From NCBI RefSeq assembly GCF_900104355.1, contig NZ_FNIY01000012.1, forward strand, positions 51,837 to 115,836: a stretch of 64,000 nucleotides of DNA. Reading direction: 5' to 3'. This DNA is from Phyllobacterium sp. OV277 (GTDB taxonomy: Bacteria > Pseudomonadota > Alphaproteobacteria > Rhizobiales > Rhizobiaceae). Of the stretch, positions 19,054 through 28,006 are shown one piece after another. Each line of letters starts with the position of its first letter. The first letter of the stretch is position 1. The position numbers and the translations under genes were made by a program. Under the pieces are notes generated by a model. It was not told where the DNA came from. It ran no database searches and was given only the letters and a program-made list of their open reading frames with translations.

Positions 19054-19542
19054 GTGCGTGAACCTAGCTCAGTAACTATTGCAACATTGGATAAGCTCGA
19101 CTCGGTCGAGTGGTTCCGGAGCGTTGGACAAAAAGACAATGAGTTTGTGGAATATGTTGCCTCCTGGAAAGCGGCAATAAAGAGCTGCTCTTCAACGGCA
19201 TGGGAAAATTTTACCCAGGAGGCAGCAAATAATCTGAGTGTTCGAGTGTTGAAGGCGGATCCCAAGCGCTTTGAGCTGTGGAACGATGTGATCGATACGG
19301 TAAAGCCTTTTTCCGAAGCCCTGGTCAAGGATAAGATTGGCGGTATTCTTACCTCGGAAAATCTGCCGAAGGCAGTTTCGGATTGTGTCGAATGGGATAT
19401 TCTTCATTTATGTGTAGAGGCTGAGTATTCCGACATTGTTGAGCCGGGATTCTTCTCGTCGCTTTCCTACCACTATTATACGGGGCATTTTCCTTGCGGT
19501 TATAAAGGCAAAATTCCGAACGGGAAAATTGTAATCTACTAA
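19054..19542 (+). CDS. Candidate immunity protein for the Rhs toxin
   Basis: A 162-residue protein without signal peptide or membrane segment, starting at a GTG four bases after the toxin stop. No family is recognised. It is probably mostly helical in the first two thirds (e.g. SVEWFRSVGQKDNEFVEYV, WENFTQEAANNLSVRVL), with an aromatic C-terminal end (SLSYHYYTGHFPCGYKG). The toxin-immunity order is standard for Rhs loci, so the role is inferred from position alone. Base composition of this gene and the toxin tail appears lower in G+C than the Rhs core, as expected for exchanged tips. Confidence 0.75.
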   Translation: MREPSSVTIATLDKLDSVEWFRSVGQKDNEFVEYVASWKAAIKSCSSTAWENFTQEAANNLSVRVLKADPKRFELWNDVIDTVKPFSEALVKDKIGGILTSENLPKAVSDCVEWDILHLCVEAEYSDIVEPGFFSSLSYHYYTGHFPCGYKGKIPNGKIVIY

Positions 19543-19620
19543 AGTACACCACCGCCAACCTGAAATTCTTCGGAAGCTCTGACACGAACGCGATGCAACT
19601 TTCGTCATCCAAACTTCCTG

Positions 19621-20091
19621 TCAGGCTTTCGCCGCACAGATCCCGTCAGGCAGACGAAGTGTAGCAAATCGCCGATCAAAATCTGACGCCAGGTCGGCAA
19701 TAGTGATTGCGGCGAGCCGATCTCGTAATAGCAATTCGGCATTGCGCAAGGTGTCGTCAAGCGCCGCGTCAACCGCTTGCTCTACAAGACATGTCGGGTG
19801 ATCGGAAGAGGGGCCGATGGCAAACAGGGGTGGCGCTCCGATTGCCACATAAACGTCCAATAGCGAGATATCGGCGAGACCTCGCGTTAACTCCCAGCCG
19901 CCGCCATGGCCATTTTCGGAGCGGACATAGCCCTGCTTTTTGAGGCCAGCCATCGTTCGACGAATGACGACGGCATTTGTTCCAAGCATCTGTGCGATGG
20001 TCTCGGACGTCATGCGTTTCGTGTGCCGATCCATGTGTATGAGCACATGAAGCATTCTCGATAGGCGGCTGTCGCGTCTCAATCGCTGCAC
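19621..20091 (-). CDS. Rrf2-family transcriptional regulator
   Basis: A DNA-binding regulator of about 156 residues. The N-terminal winged helix (SRLSRMLHVLIHMDRH, then TSETIAQMLGTNAVVIRRTMAGLKK and the wing SENGHGGGWELTRG) is typical of Rrf2 proteins. Only one cysteine (in HPTCLVEQAV) is near the effector region and a second lies at the C-terminus, so the usual three-cysteine Fe-S set of IscR/NsrR is missing. GTG at 20091 sits directly against AAGGGA; a TTG three codons later (20082) has better spacing. It is divergent from a flavin oxidoreductase, its probable target. Confidence 0.85.
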   Translation of the reverse strand: MQRLRRDSRLSRMLHVLIHMDRHTKRMTSETIAQMLGTNAVVIRRTMAGLKKQGYVRSENGHGGGWELTRGLADISLLDVYVAIGAPPLFAIGPSSDHPTCLVEQAVDAALDDTLRNAELLLRDRLAAITIADLASDFDRRFATLRLPDGICAAKA

Positions 20092-20128
20092 TCCCTTGTG
20101 TTTAGCTATACCATCCGGAACAAAAGAA

Positions 20129-20160
20129 GTTACGGGTCTTGATCTGATTTAAATCGTAAC
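20129..20160. promoter_or_regulatory. Inverted repeat between Rrf2 gene and oxidoreductase
   Basis: GTTACG (20129-20134) and CGTAAC (20155-20160) are inverted arms separated by 20 bases, with an AT-rich palindromic GATTTAAATC in between. It lies in the divergent promoter region and is a candidate operator for the Rrf2 protein. Confidence 0.35.
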
Positions 20161-20188
20161 ATATAAAGTGACGAGAGCCAAGAAACGG

Positions 20189-20296
20189 ATGAGCGTGTCA
20201 TTCCCAGAGGCACAGGAAATCTTGCGTCAGCATGGTCATGAAGCGAGCATTTTCCAATGCGGCTGGCTCAGAGATATCAGTGGAGCAGATAAATGA
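20189..20296 (+). CDS. Small ORF, 35 residues, overlapping the oxidoreductase start
   Basis: An open frame starting MSVSFPEAQEILRQ and ending SGADK whose TGA overlaps the downstream ATG as ATGA at 20293-20296. The overlap suggests translational coupling, but the ribosome site is weak (AAGAAACGG just before the ATG) and no family is recognised. It may be a leader peptide, a remnant of a larger gene, or chance. Confidence 0.3.
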   Translation: MSVSFPEAQEILRQHGHEASIFQCGWLRDISGADK

Positions 20297-21188
20297 AGTT
20301 CGATGTTATTGTCGTCGGAGGTAGTTTTGCCGGATTGTCGGCAACCTGCAGTTGGCGCGGGCGCGGCGCAGCGTTGCGCTGATTGATGCAGCAGCGCCCC
20401 GTAACCGCTTCACGAAAGCGTCGCATGGATTTCTGGGGCAGGACGGCAAGAGCCCGCGCGAGATCGTAGCTACTGGTCGTAGTGAACTTGGTCGCTACCC
20501 CACGGTAAAACTCATCAACGGTGAAGCTGTTTCGGCCGCTGCTGAGGGTGGTGCATTCAACGTGACGTTAAACAGTGGGGAAGTCTTGCAAAGTGCGCGT
20601 TTGGTGCTGGCGACAGGCATGCGGGACGAATTGCCAAATGTGCCCGGCTTGGACTTGCGCTGGGGCCGCTCCGTTTTCGTTTGCCCCTATTGCGATGGTT
20701 ACGAATATGGCGACATGGCTTTGGGTGTTCTGGCTGCGGGACCACTCTCGGTGCATCAGGCAATGCTCGTATCGGATTGGGGACCAACAACCTACTTTAC
20801 ACAAGCGCTTCATGAGCCAGACGCTGATGGGCTCGCTGCACTTTCGGCCCGAGGTGTTCGCATCGAACGCTCTCCCGTGGTCGAATTGCTTGGGCCGGTG
20901 CCAACTCTGGAAGCAATGCGATTGGCCGATGGTCGTGTGGTCCCGCTTTCAGCCCTGTTTATCGCGCCGCAAACGCATATAGTCAGTGACCTGCCGCATC
21001 AACTCGGCTGCGCTTTGGAAAATGGCCCCAAGGGACCTTATATCAAGGTGGATGATTTCAAGCTGACCTCCGTGAAAGGTGTTTACGCCGCTGGCGATGT
21101 TGCAAGTCCGATGCCGAACGCGACGCTCGCATCTGCATCAGGCGTACTGGCAGGCGTTGCTGCGCATCAGTCGCTAATTTTCACTTGA
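20293..21188 (+). pseudogene. NAD(P)/FAD-dependent oxidoreductase, thioredoxin-reductase-like, with apparent frameshift
   Basis: The start at 20293 gives the FAD-binding motif MKFDVIVVGGSFAGLSA, then the frame runs into TGA at about 20380. One frame over, from 20352, the protein continues as LARARRSVALIDAAAPRNRF and on for 278 residues to 21188, including the redox-type CPYCDGYE and the C-terminal GVYAAGDVASPMPNATLASASG. Joining the frames needs one extra base near 20341-20351, giving about 298 residues, the normal family length. It is either a single-base deletion that inactivates the gene or a sequence error. The divergent Rrf2 gene probably controls it. Confidence 0.82.
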
Positions 21189-21218
21189 GTCCTGAAACAA
21201 CACGCGGAGTACTGGCAG

Positions 21219-22262
21219 TCAGATTAGCGAACTTACGGTATGGCGCTCTATCAGAGTGACCCCAAGGTCAACGTGCCTTACGCTCAAGGATGGGTTGGAA
21301 ATTCTTTCCTGAAGCATGGCGAAACCAACCCGCCCCAGTTCCATTCGGTCTATTCGAATGGTTGTGAGGGGAGGGCGGCTGTACAGTGCGATTGGCACGT
21401 CATCGAGACCGACGACCGAATAAGAACCCGGCACTGAATAGCCAGACTCCTTCAAGCCCTCCATGACGCCAAGAGCGACCAGATCGGTGCTGCAGAAAAA
21501 AGCGGTGGTGTCGGCAAGCCGCCCGGCTTTCAATGCCTGCTTTATGGCAAGTGCCGCTTCAAAGTCACGGACACCTTCTTTGTTCAGATCCAGAACATGA
21601 CGCGCGGGGTCGAACTGGACTCCTGCTTCCTCCAGCGCGTCCCTGAAGCCGTCCATGCGCCTGATCAATGATGAGCGATGCGGAAAAGTAACGTGCACAA
21701 TGTTGCGATGTCCCGCATCAAGCAAATGGCATGTGGCCAGCCAACCGGCGGACCTGTTGTCCGGTGTTATGCTGCTCAATCGCATCGAGCGATCAGTACC
21801 ATTGACGATGACAGTCGGAAATCCGCTTTGAACAATACGCTCGATAATCTCGGGATAGTCGAGCCCAACAAGCAGAATGGCGCTGGTAACTGTATCTCCC
21901 AGAATTTTGGCAATATCGGACTCAGCTTCGGGTAAATCACGAGCAATCAGCCTGACATTGGCTTCAACGCCTTGGGATTTTGCTTCGTCGAGTACGCCTC
22001 GGATGACGTCGCCATAAAACTGGGAGTTCGAGTAATACTCTCCCGGTGTGACAATTGTGATGTCTCTGGATTTGGCAGCAGAGTGCCCGCGTGAAGCACG
22101 GGATTGATAGCCCATTTCGTCTGCGATGCCGATGATGCGCCGTCGGCTTTCTTCGCCCACGCCGGGCCGATTGTTCAGCACCTTGGAGACGGAAGCGACC
22201 GACACGTCGGCCGCATTCGCTATATCCTGAAGTGTGACGGCAGCTTCCGTTTTATCTGTCAT
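21219..22262 (-). CDS. LacI-family transcriptional regulator
   Basis: A 347-residue repressor: N-terminal helix-turn-helix and hinge (VTLQDIANAADVSVASVSKVLNN, residues about 9-31) followed by a periplasmic-binding-protein-like sensor domain (from ITIVTPGEYYSNSQFYG). It is encoded just downstream of the GH88 gene on the same strand and next to the divergent CUT1 importer, so it most likely represses that uronide locus and responds to a sugar from it. Candidate operators lie at 23561-23692. Confidence 0.9.
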   Translation of the reverse strand: MTDKTEAAVTLQDIANAADVSVASVSKVLNNRPGVGEESRRRIIGIADEMGYQSRASRGHSAAKSRDITIVTPGEYYSNSQFYGDVIRGVLDEAKSQGVEANVRLIARDLPEAESDIAKILGDTVTSAILLVGLDYPEIIERIVQSGFPTVIVNGTDRSMRLSSITPDNRSAGWLATCHLLDAGHRNIVHVTFPHRSSLIRRMDGFRDALEEAGVQFDPARHVLDLNKEGVRDFEAALAIKQALKAGRLADTTAFFCSTDLVALGVMEGLKESGYSVPGSYSVVGLDDVPIALYSRPPLTTIRIDRMELGRVGFAMLQERISNPSLSVRHVDLGVTLIERHTVSSLI

Positions 22263-22319
22263 ATTGTGGTATCCAAACCCACTTGGGCGGCGAAAGCGTC
22301 TTAACTCGATCTATCCCGA

Positions 22320-23504
22320 CTACCAGAAGAAGTCTGCATGGCCAAGCGAACGCATCAAAGCTTCCATGAAATAGTAGTCGCCATAAGGAAGCATCGTATC
22401 CGAATAGCCAGCTGTGACGTGCGCCGCGCCGTGAGCAAGAAGCCCTTCAGCTTCGGGGTTTCCACTGATATCGCAGGTGCGCAATAGGCCGCTCATGAGA
22501 CGATCGGCTTGCGATTTCCAGCGAATGGACTCGGTCTCATCACTCAGACCGGCTATTATATAGATACCGGCGGCCATAATCGCGGCCGCTGAACTATCTC
22601 GAGGTGCATTTGCGTCCGTTACAGAAAAATCCCAGACGGGCACATCGTCATTGCCCATCAGCGCTCCGGCCTTTATGGCCAACCGCTTTGCAATATCCAG
22701 ATAGGCGCTGTTTCCTGTTGTGCGTGCGGATTGTGCAAAGCCATGGATCATCCATGCCTGACCCCGTGACCAGCAGGAGTCGTTGGCGAAACCTTGATGG
22801 GTCTCGCCGCGGATTGGTTCACCGGTGACAACATCAAATAAAAACGTATGGAAGCTCGTATCATCAGGCCGAACCAGATACTGAGCTGTCGTTTCCGCAT
22901 GGCCATCTGCCGCGTCGCGAAAATCCGCATTTCCTGTTTCACCCCATGCCCAGTACAGGAGCGCCAGATTCTGCATGGTATCGGCGATCATACGACCGGC
23001 AACGAATTTTGCGCGGGTCATATCCTGTTTGGCGAGAGCATTCCACGCCTGAATGTAGCGTCCACGTGGACAATAGCGTGAAACAAGCCCGCGTGCAGCG
23101 TCCAGAGCCATATCATGCGCCTCTCCTGAACCAGTCATGCGCCAGTCCGCAACGCAGCTCAGAGAAAATTGAAATCCAAGATCATGGTTTTGTGATCGGC
23201 GGTTGCGCAATATGTCGCGGAAAGCCGGGCGTCGGGCGCGTGCAGCGTTGAGGAAAATCGGATCACCAGTCAGTTGAAGCGCCAACCAGAGCTGTCCCGA
23301 CATGAAACTGATAACCCAATCTCCGGGTGCGCAATAGGACCATTTGAGATTATCAATCCCAATCTTGGGATTGCGTACCCCGATCACAGGCAAAATTTCG
23401 CGAACTTTGCCAATGCACCGCTCCAGAGCGATCTGATGCTCTGCGCGATTAAGGCTCGCTGGGCGTAAGGCATTTGCGAAATAATTGTCCGTGGGCATCT
23501 TCAT
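22320..23504 (-). CDS. Glycoside hydrolase family 88, unsaturated glucuronyl/galacturonyl hydrolase
   Basis: A 394-residue cytoplasmic enzyme (no signal peptide) that hydrates the 4,5 double bond of unsaturated uronic acids at oligosaccharide ends left by polysaccharide lyases, releasing the free deoxy-keto uronate. The two catalytic aspartates of the family correspond to Asp108 in NHDLGFQFSLS and Asp175 in RMIADTMQNLALLYW; the barrel motif WSRGQAWMIHGFA is also present. SD AAAGGAA precedes the ATG. It is divergent from the ABC importer, which presumably delivers its substrate. Confidence 0.88.
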   Translation of the reverse strand: MKMPTDNYFANALRPASLNRAEHQIALERCIGKVREILPVIGVRNPKIGIDNLKWSYCAPGDWVISFMSGQLWLALQLTGDPIFLNAARARRPAFRDILRNRRSQNHDLGFQFSLSCVADWRMTGSGEAHDMALDAARGLVSRYCPRGRYIQAWNALAKQDMTRAKFVAGRMIADTMQNLALLYWAWGETGNADFRDAADGHAETTAQYLVRPDDTSFHTFLFDVVTGEPIRGETHQGFANDSCWSRGQAWMIHGFAQSARTTGNSAYLDIAKRLAIKAGALMGNDDVPVWDFSVTDANAPRDSSAAAIMAAGIYIIAGLSDETESIRWKSQADRLMSGLLRTCDISGNPEAEGLLAHGAAHVTAGYSDTMLPYGDYYFMEALMRSLGHADFFW

Positions 23505-23560
23505 GGCTGTTCCTTTCTAATATGATTTATTTTTCGCATTAAGCGTAAGTTTCGTCAATT

Positions 23561-23692
23561 ACATTTTTTCGTTTGACATTTTTTCGTGAAACATACAGTG
23601 TTGAAGCGCGGAAACGGGAGTTTCGCAATGCGTATGGGGAGGATGACGTGGAGTTGGCGAAAAAACAACGAAAGTTTTTCCTAAAACTTTCG
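23561..23692. promoter_or_regulatory. Divergent promoter with several LacI-type operator candidates
   Basis: A 12-base direct repeat ACATTTTTTCGT occurs at 23561-23572 and 23576-23587. A -35-like TTGACA lies at 23573-23578 with TACAGT downstream. Inverted GAAA/TTTC elements are TTTCGTGAAA (23582-23591), GAAAC-4-GTTTC (23611-23624) and a 24-base repeat with perfect 10-base arms CGAAAGTTTT / AAAACTTTCG at 23669-23692. These suit binding by the neighbouring LacI protein. Confidence 0.5.
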
Positions 23693-23724
23693 TGTTCCTA
23701 TCTCTGGTTGGCGGGCTGTACCCA

Positions 23725-24630
23725 ATGATGGGACGCGGTCTAGCCGGATCGGGATTTCGCAGGCAGGTTGCGAGTTACAGCTTCCTGATCCCCTGGTTGA
23801 TCGGGTTCTTCGCGCTTACCGTGGGACCGATTGCCACCTCAATCTACCTGTCCTTCACCGATTATGGCCTCATGGCTCCGCCCCAGTGGATCGGCATGGA
23901 GAACTATATCCGCATCGCTTCCGATGACCCGCGCTTCTGGACAGCGATGAACGTCACTTTCACATTCGTGCTTTTATCTGTCCCGCTGAAACTGGCTTTC
24001 GCGCTGGCTGTGGCTGTGGCCCTGAACAAAGGCCTGCGTGGCCTTGCGGTGTTCCGCGCAATTTTCTACCTGCCATCGCTGTTGGGCGGTACTGTTGCCA
24101 TAGCTTTCATGTGGCGGCAGATTTTTTCCCGCGATGGTCTTTTGAACCGAGGTCTCGAATATCTCTTTGGATATGATGGGCCAGGCTGGGTTTCGAGCCC
24201 ATCAACTGCGCTCTATACTCTGGTTTTGCTCGCAATCTGGCAGTTTGGATCGTCCATGATCATCTTTCTGGCCGGACTGCGGCAGATCCCTCAGGACATG
24301 TACGAGGCTGCAAGCATTGATGGTGCAAGCCGGGCTCGGCAGTTCTTCAAGATTACCTTGCCTTTGCTGACGCCTGTTATCTTTTTCAATGCTGTGATCC
24401 AGACAATCGATGCCTTCAAAGCGTTTACGTCAGCATTTGTCATAAGCGGCGGCGATGGGGGGCCGATCGACAGCACGCTATTTTACACGCTCTATTTGTT
24501 TCAGGAAGCCTTCGTCAATCTGCATATTGGCTACGCCTCGGCGCTCGCCTGGATCCTCGTCATCATCATCGCGTTCTTCACGGCCTTGTCCTTCCTGTCC
24601 GCCAGATATTGGGTGCATTACGATGACTGA
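23725..24630 (+). CDS. CUT1-family ABC sugar transporter permease (MalF/UgpA-like)
   Basis: Inner-membrane permease of about 301 residues with six hydrophobic helices and the EAA coupling loop (MYEAASIDGASRARQFFKIT). The N-terminus ASYSFLIPWLIGFFALTVGPIATSIYLS is cut here for length but is the usual first-helix pattern. The frame is open to a GTG at 23692, inside an inverted repeat; ATG at 23725 or 23728 is preferred, although neither has a strong SD. First gene of the importer operon. Confidence 0.88.
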   Translation: MMGRGLAGSGFRRQVASYSFLIPWLIGFFALTVGPIATSIYLSFTDYGLMAPPQWIGMENYIRIASDDPRFWTAMNVTFTFVLLSVPLKLAFALAVAVALNKGLRGLAVFRAIFYLPSLLGGTVAIAFMWRQIFSRDGLLNRGLEYLFGYDGPGWVSSPSTALYTLVLLAIWQFGSSMIIFLAGLRQIPQDMYEAASIDGASRARQFFKITLPLLTPVIFFNAVIQTIDAFKAFTSAFVISGGDGGPIDSTLFYTLYLFQEAFVNLHIGYASALAWILVIIIAFFTALSFLSARYWVHYDD

Positions 24631-25495
24631 AGCAAGTTTGTCTCGCAGTCGCCAACAGGGCTTGGTCCATAGCTCCAAGCGCGTTTTCTCGTACTGCCTG
24701 CTGACAGCGGCGAGCCTTGTTATGCTTTATCCATTGCTGTGGATGGTCTCGAGTTCATTCAAACCGAATGATGAGATTTTCACATCGGTTTCCCTGCTGC
24801 CTGACAAGATCACACTCGATGCCTATGTGCGTGGATGGAATGGGTTGAGCGGCGGTTTCGGCAGGCTTTTCTTCAATTCTCTGCTTATTTCCGTTCTGGC
24901 TGTTATTGGAAACCTCGTCTCCTGTTCACTGGCAGCCTATGCCTTTACCCGGCTCCGCTTTTTCGGGCGCGACTTCTGGTTTGCCCTGATGCTCGGCACG
25001 CTGATCATGCCGCAGCATGCAGTGCTGATACCGCAATATGTGCTGTTTCTGAAGCTGGGCTGGGTCAATACGATCCTGCCGCTCGTCGTGCCGAAGTTTC
25101 TGGCAATCGACGCGTTTTTTATCTTCCTCATGGTGCAGTTTTTTCGCGGATTGCCGAGGGAATTGGATGAGGCTGCCATTATGGATGGTTGTGGCCCTTG
25201 GCGGATTTACTTCAAAATCATCCTGCCGCTATCGGGCCCTGTCTTGGCTACGGCGGCCGTGTTTTCGTTCATCTGGACGTGGGACGATTTCTTTGCGCCT
25301 CTTATCTATCTTAATGACATCCAGAACTACACGGTTCAGCTCGGTTTGCGTTCCTTTGTCGATTCAACGGCGCAATCGGACTGGAGTGCGCTCTTCGCCA
25401 TGTCCACTTTGACAGTCTTTCCCATTTTCATTCTCTTCATCGCTTTTCAGCGGTTGTTGATCGAAGGCATTGCCACAACAGGAATGAAACGATGA
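24623..25495 (+). CDS. CUT1-family ABC sugar transporter permease (MalG/UgpE-like)
   Basis: Second permease, 290 residues, with an EAA loop (LDEAAIMDGCGPWRIYFKII) and the helix pattern of MalG-type proteins (LLTAASLVMLYPLLWMVSSS near residue 27). ATG at 24623 overlaps the end of the first permease by eight bases; the longer open frame to 24455 lies within that gene and is rejected. Confidence 0.9.
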   Translation: MTEASLSRSRQQGLVHSSKRVFSYCLLTAASLVMLYPLLWMVSSSFKPNDEIFTSVSLLPDKITLDAYVRGWNGLSGGFGRLFFNSLLISVLAVIGNLVSCSLAAYAFTRLRFFGRDFWFALMLGTLIMPQHAVLIPQYVLFLKLGWVNTILPLVVPKFLAIDAFFIFLMVQFFRGLPRELDEAAIMDGCGPWRIYFKIILPLSGPVLATAAVFSFIWTWDDFFAPLIYLNDIQNYTVQLGLRSFVDSTAQSDWSALFAMSTLTVFPIFILFIAFQRLLIEGIATTGMKR

Positions 25496-25550
25496 TGCAT
25501 ATCGATCCAGCACCATTCGCCCCTGTGCGTTGTATTTCAGGGAGTTCAAA

Positions 25551-26633
25551 ATGATAAATCTCGCACTCAAAGATGTCGTCAAGCGCTTCGGAGCAATCGA
25601 AGTCATCAACGGTGTCAATCTTGAAATCAACAAAGGCGAGTTTGTTGTGTTTGTCGGGCCTTCCGGATGCGGCAAATCCACCTTGCTCCGCATGATAGCT
25701 GGTCTGGAACCCATCAGTGGCGGTGAGCTTGTCATTGATGATGCCGTCGTGAACAACGTCCCGCCATCCGAGCGTGGCATTGCGATGGTTTTCCAGTCCT
25801 ATGCGCTCTATCCGCATATGAGTGTCTACAAGAACATGGCATTTGGATTGGAGACAGCTGGTCTGCCGCGCAAAGATATAAAGGTGCGCGTAGAAAAGGC
25901 CGCCGATATTCTTCAGATCGGCCATCTCCTTGATCGCAAACCCAAGGCCCTGTCGGGCGGGCAGCGCCAGCGCGTTGCAATTGGGCGCGCCATCGTTCGC
26001 GAGCCAAACATTTTTCTGTTCGACGAACCCCTGTCCAACCTTGATGCGGAACTTCGTGTGCAGACGCGCGTCGAAATCGCAAAGCTTCACAAGGAGATCG
26101 GTGCCACAATGATCTACGTGACGCATGATCAGGTTGAAGCCATGACCTTGGCGGATCGCATCGTTGTCTTGCGGAGTGGCAACATCGAACAATGCGGACG
26201 GCCGCTTGATCTCTACAACAAGCCTGCAAACCGATTCATAGCGGGCTTTATCGGTAGTCCGAAAATGAACTTTCTTGACGTCACGTTCTCAGAGCGCCGC
26301 CCCCAAGGGTCGGCCTTTGCGCTTGCGGCTGCAGAAATCGTCTTGAAGACATCGGAGGACATTCGTTCGGGGACAAAAGCTGTTCTCGGTGTCCGGCCAG
26401 AACACATCACGACGGGCAGGGAAGCTGATGTGAAGCTCGGAACACTAACCGTAAGCCATGTGGAGCAACTGGGTGGCCAGACATTGGCCTATGGCCGGCT
26501 CGGAGACGACCAAAATTTGACTATCGTGCTCGAAGGTCAAAGGGCAATCGCCGCGAATGATACCTTGGATGTCGGTATCGCTCACGAGCATTGCCATCTT
26601 TTCGGGGAGGACGGCAACCGCTTGAACGATTGA
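25551..26633 (+). CDS. ABC sugar transporter ATP-binding protein (UgpC/MsmK-like)
   Basis: A 360-residue ATPase for the CUT1 importer. It has Walker [10 protein letters not shown], signature [14 protein letters not shown], Walker [14 protein letters not shown], the H-loop YVTHDQVEA and a C-terminal TOBE/OB region (VLGVRPEHI). ATG at 25551 is preceded by GGGAG at eight bases; an in-frame upstream start at 25530 lacks this. It sits 55 bases after the permease. Confidence 0.92.
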   Translation: MINLALKDVVKRFGAIEVINGVNLEINKGEFVVFVGPSGCGKSTLLRMIAGLEPISGGELVIDDAVVNNVPPSERGIAMVFQSYALYPHMSVYKNMAFGLETAGLPRKDIKVRVEKAADILQIGHLLDRKPKALSGGQRQRVAIGRAIVREPNIFLFDEPLSNLDAELRVQTRVEIAKLHKEIGATMIYVTHDQVEAMTLADRIVVLRSGNIEQCGRPLDLYNKPANRFIAGFIGSPKMNFLDVTFSERRPQGSAFALAAAEIVLKTSEDIRSGTKAVLGVRPEHITTGREADVKLGTLTVSHVEQLGGQTLAYGRLGDDQNLTIVLEGQRAIAANDTLDVGIAHEHCHLFGEDGNRLND

Positions 26634-26691
26634 GATCGGATAGGGAGGCCGCAGTAATCAAAGCATTTTGATCGCAATGATGGAGGAGCAA

Positions 26692-27978
26692 GTGATCAAC
26701 AGACGCCAGATATTATTGAACGGAGCCATGTTGGGAGCAGGTGCCATTGCATCGCTCTCAGGTCTTACAGCTGCTGCGGCACAAGAGGCGCGGCTGCGCC
26801 TCTACTGGTGGGGAACGCCTGATCGCCTGAAGCGAACGCAGGGTGTCTCGGAACTCTTCTCGCAAAAGCATGCGGGCGTTACCGTCAATGCCGAAACAGC
26901 GGGTTCAGACTACTGGACCAAACTGACGACAATGATGGCGGGCGGAAATCTGCCCGATATCTTTCAGTTGGAGCCCGGCACTTTTGCGGACTACGGACGG
27001 CGCAACGCCGCAATGCCGCTTGACCAGTATCTGGGTAAAACCATCCGCACGGACCGGCTGGCACCGGGTGCTCTGGATCTGGTTCTCGTTGATGGAAAGG
27101 TGCGGGGGGTGCCGATTGCGGTGAACGCCTGCGCCATGCTTTATGATACGGATGTCTTTGCAAAATCCGGGCTAAAGCCGCCATCCGACGATACGACATG
27201 GGATGAGTTTGCAAAAACCTGCGTCGAATTGACGAAATTTATCGGCAAGGACAATGTCTGGGCTGTGGGCAACTGTTCTCACTACAATTCGGTGTTCACC
27301 GCATGGCTCAAGCAGCGTGACAAGGCCATGTTTACGGAAGAAGGTCATCTCGGCTTCACTGCGGAAGATGCCACGGAGTGGTACGAATACTGGAACGCAT
27401 TGGCCACGCAAGGTGGTTGCACACCGGCGGAAATACAGGCTATGGACAAACGCCTGGTGGAAACCAATCCGCTGACCACAGGCAATGCTGCCATTGCCCT
27501 GACCTATTCGAACCTGCTTCCAGCCTACCAAGCTGTCTACAAGGGACCTCTGGAGATCGTTGCGCCGCCGATCAAGGATGCGAAATCTCCCACCGGCCTG
27601 TTTTATCGGCCCGCCCTTATATGGAGCATTGCAAGTACCAGCAAAAATCCTGATCTTGCGGCCGAATTCCTCGATTTTTTCATCAATGATAGAGATGCGG
27701 GAAAGACGCTCGGCATTGAACGTGGCGTTCCCATCAATCTTGATGTCCAGCAGGCTATAACGCCTGATATCAATGCAATAGCGAAGAAAACGGTCGATTT
27801 CATCAACGCGATTGCTGGCCGCGTTGGTTCCTATCCGCCTCCCATCCCGCTGGGAGCGGCAGAGTTCGACACAAGGGCTTTCATGCCCGTCGCGCAGAAA
27901 CTTGCATTTGGCAATCTGACACCTGCGGAGGCTGGGAAAGAATTGATCGCGCAAGGCAAGCGCATATTAAAGGGATGA
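26692..27978 (+). CDS. ABC sugar-binding protein with Tat signal
   Basis: An extracellular solute-binding protein of family 1, about 428 residues. The GTG at 26692 is chosen because GGAGG lies five bases upstream and the N-terminus then reads as a twin-arginine signal (INRRQILLNG followed by a hydrophobic stretch and AAAAQ). The mature protein has RLYWWGTPDRLKRTQGV and the typical FSQKHAGVTVNAETAGSDYW. Tat export implies folding in the cytoplasm. It likely binds a uronic-acid-containing oligosaccharide, judged by the GH88 and DUF2264 genes around it. Confidence 0.88.
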   Translation: MINRRQILLNGAMLGAGAIASLSGLTAAAAQEARLRLYWWGTPDRLKRTQGVSELFSQKHAGVTVNAETAGSDYWTKLTTMMAGGNLPDIFQLEPGTFADYGRRNAAMPLDQYLGKTIRTDRLAPGALDLVLVDGKVRGVPIAVNACAMLYDTDVFAKSGLKPPSDDTTWDEFAKTCVELTKFIGKDNVWAVGNCSHYNSVFTAWLKQRDKAMFTEEGHLGFTAEDATEWYEYWNALATQGGCTPAEIQAMDKRLVETNPLTTGNAAIALTYSNLLPAYQAVYKGPLEIVAPPIKDAKSPTGLFYRPALIWSIASTSKNPDLAAEFLDFFINDRDAGKTLGIERGVPINLDVQQAITPDINAIAKKTVDFINAIAGRVGSYPPPIPLGAAEFDTRAFMPVAQKLAFGNLTPAEAGKELIAQGKRILKG

Positions 27979-28006
27979 GATTCCTGCGGTCCTGACTTTC
28001 CATTAA

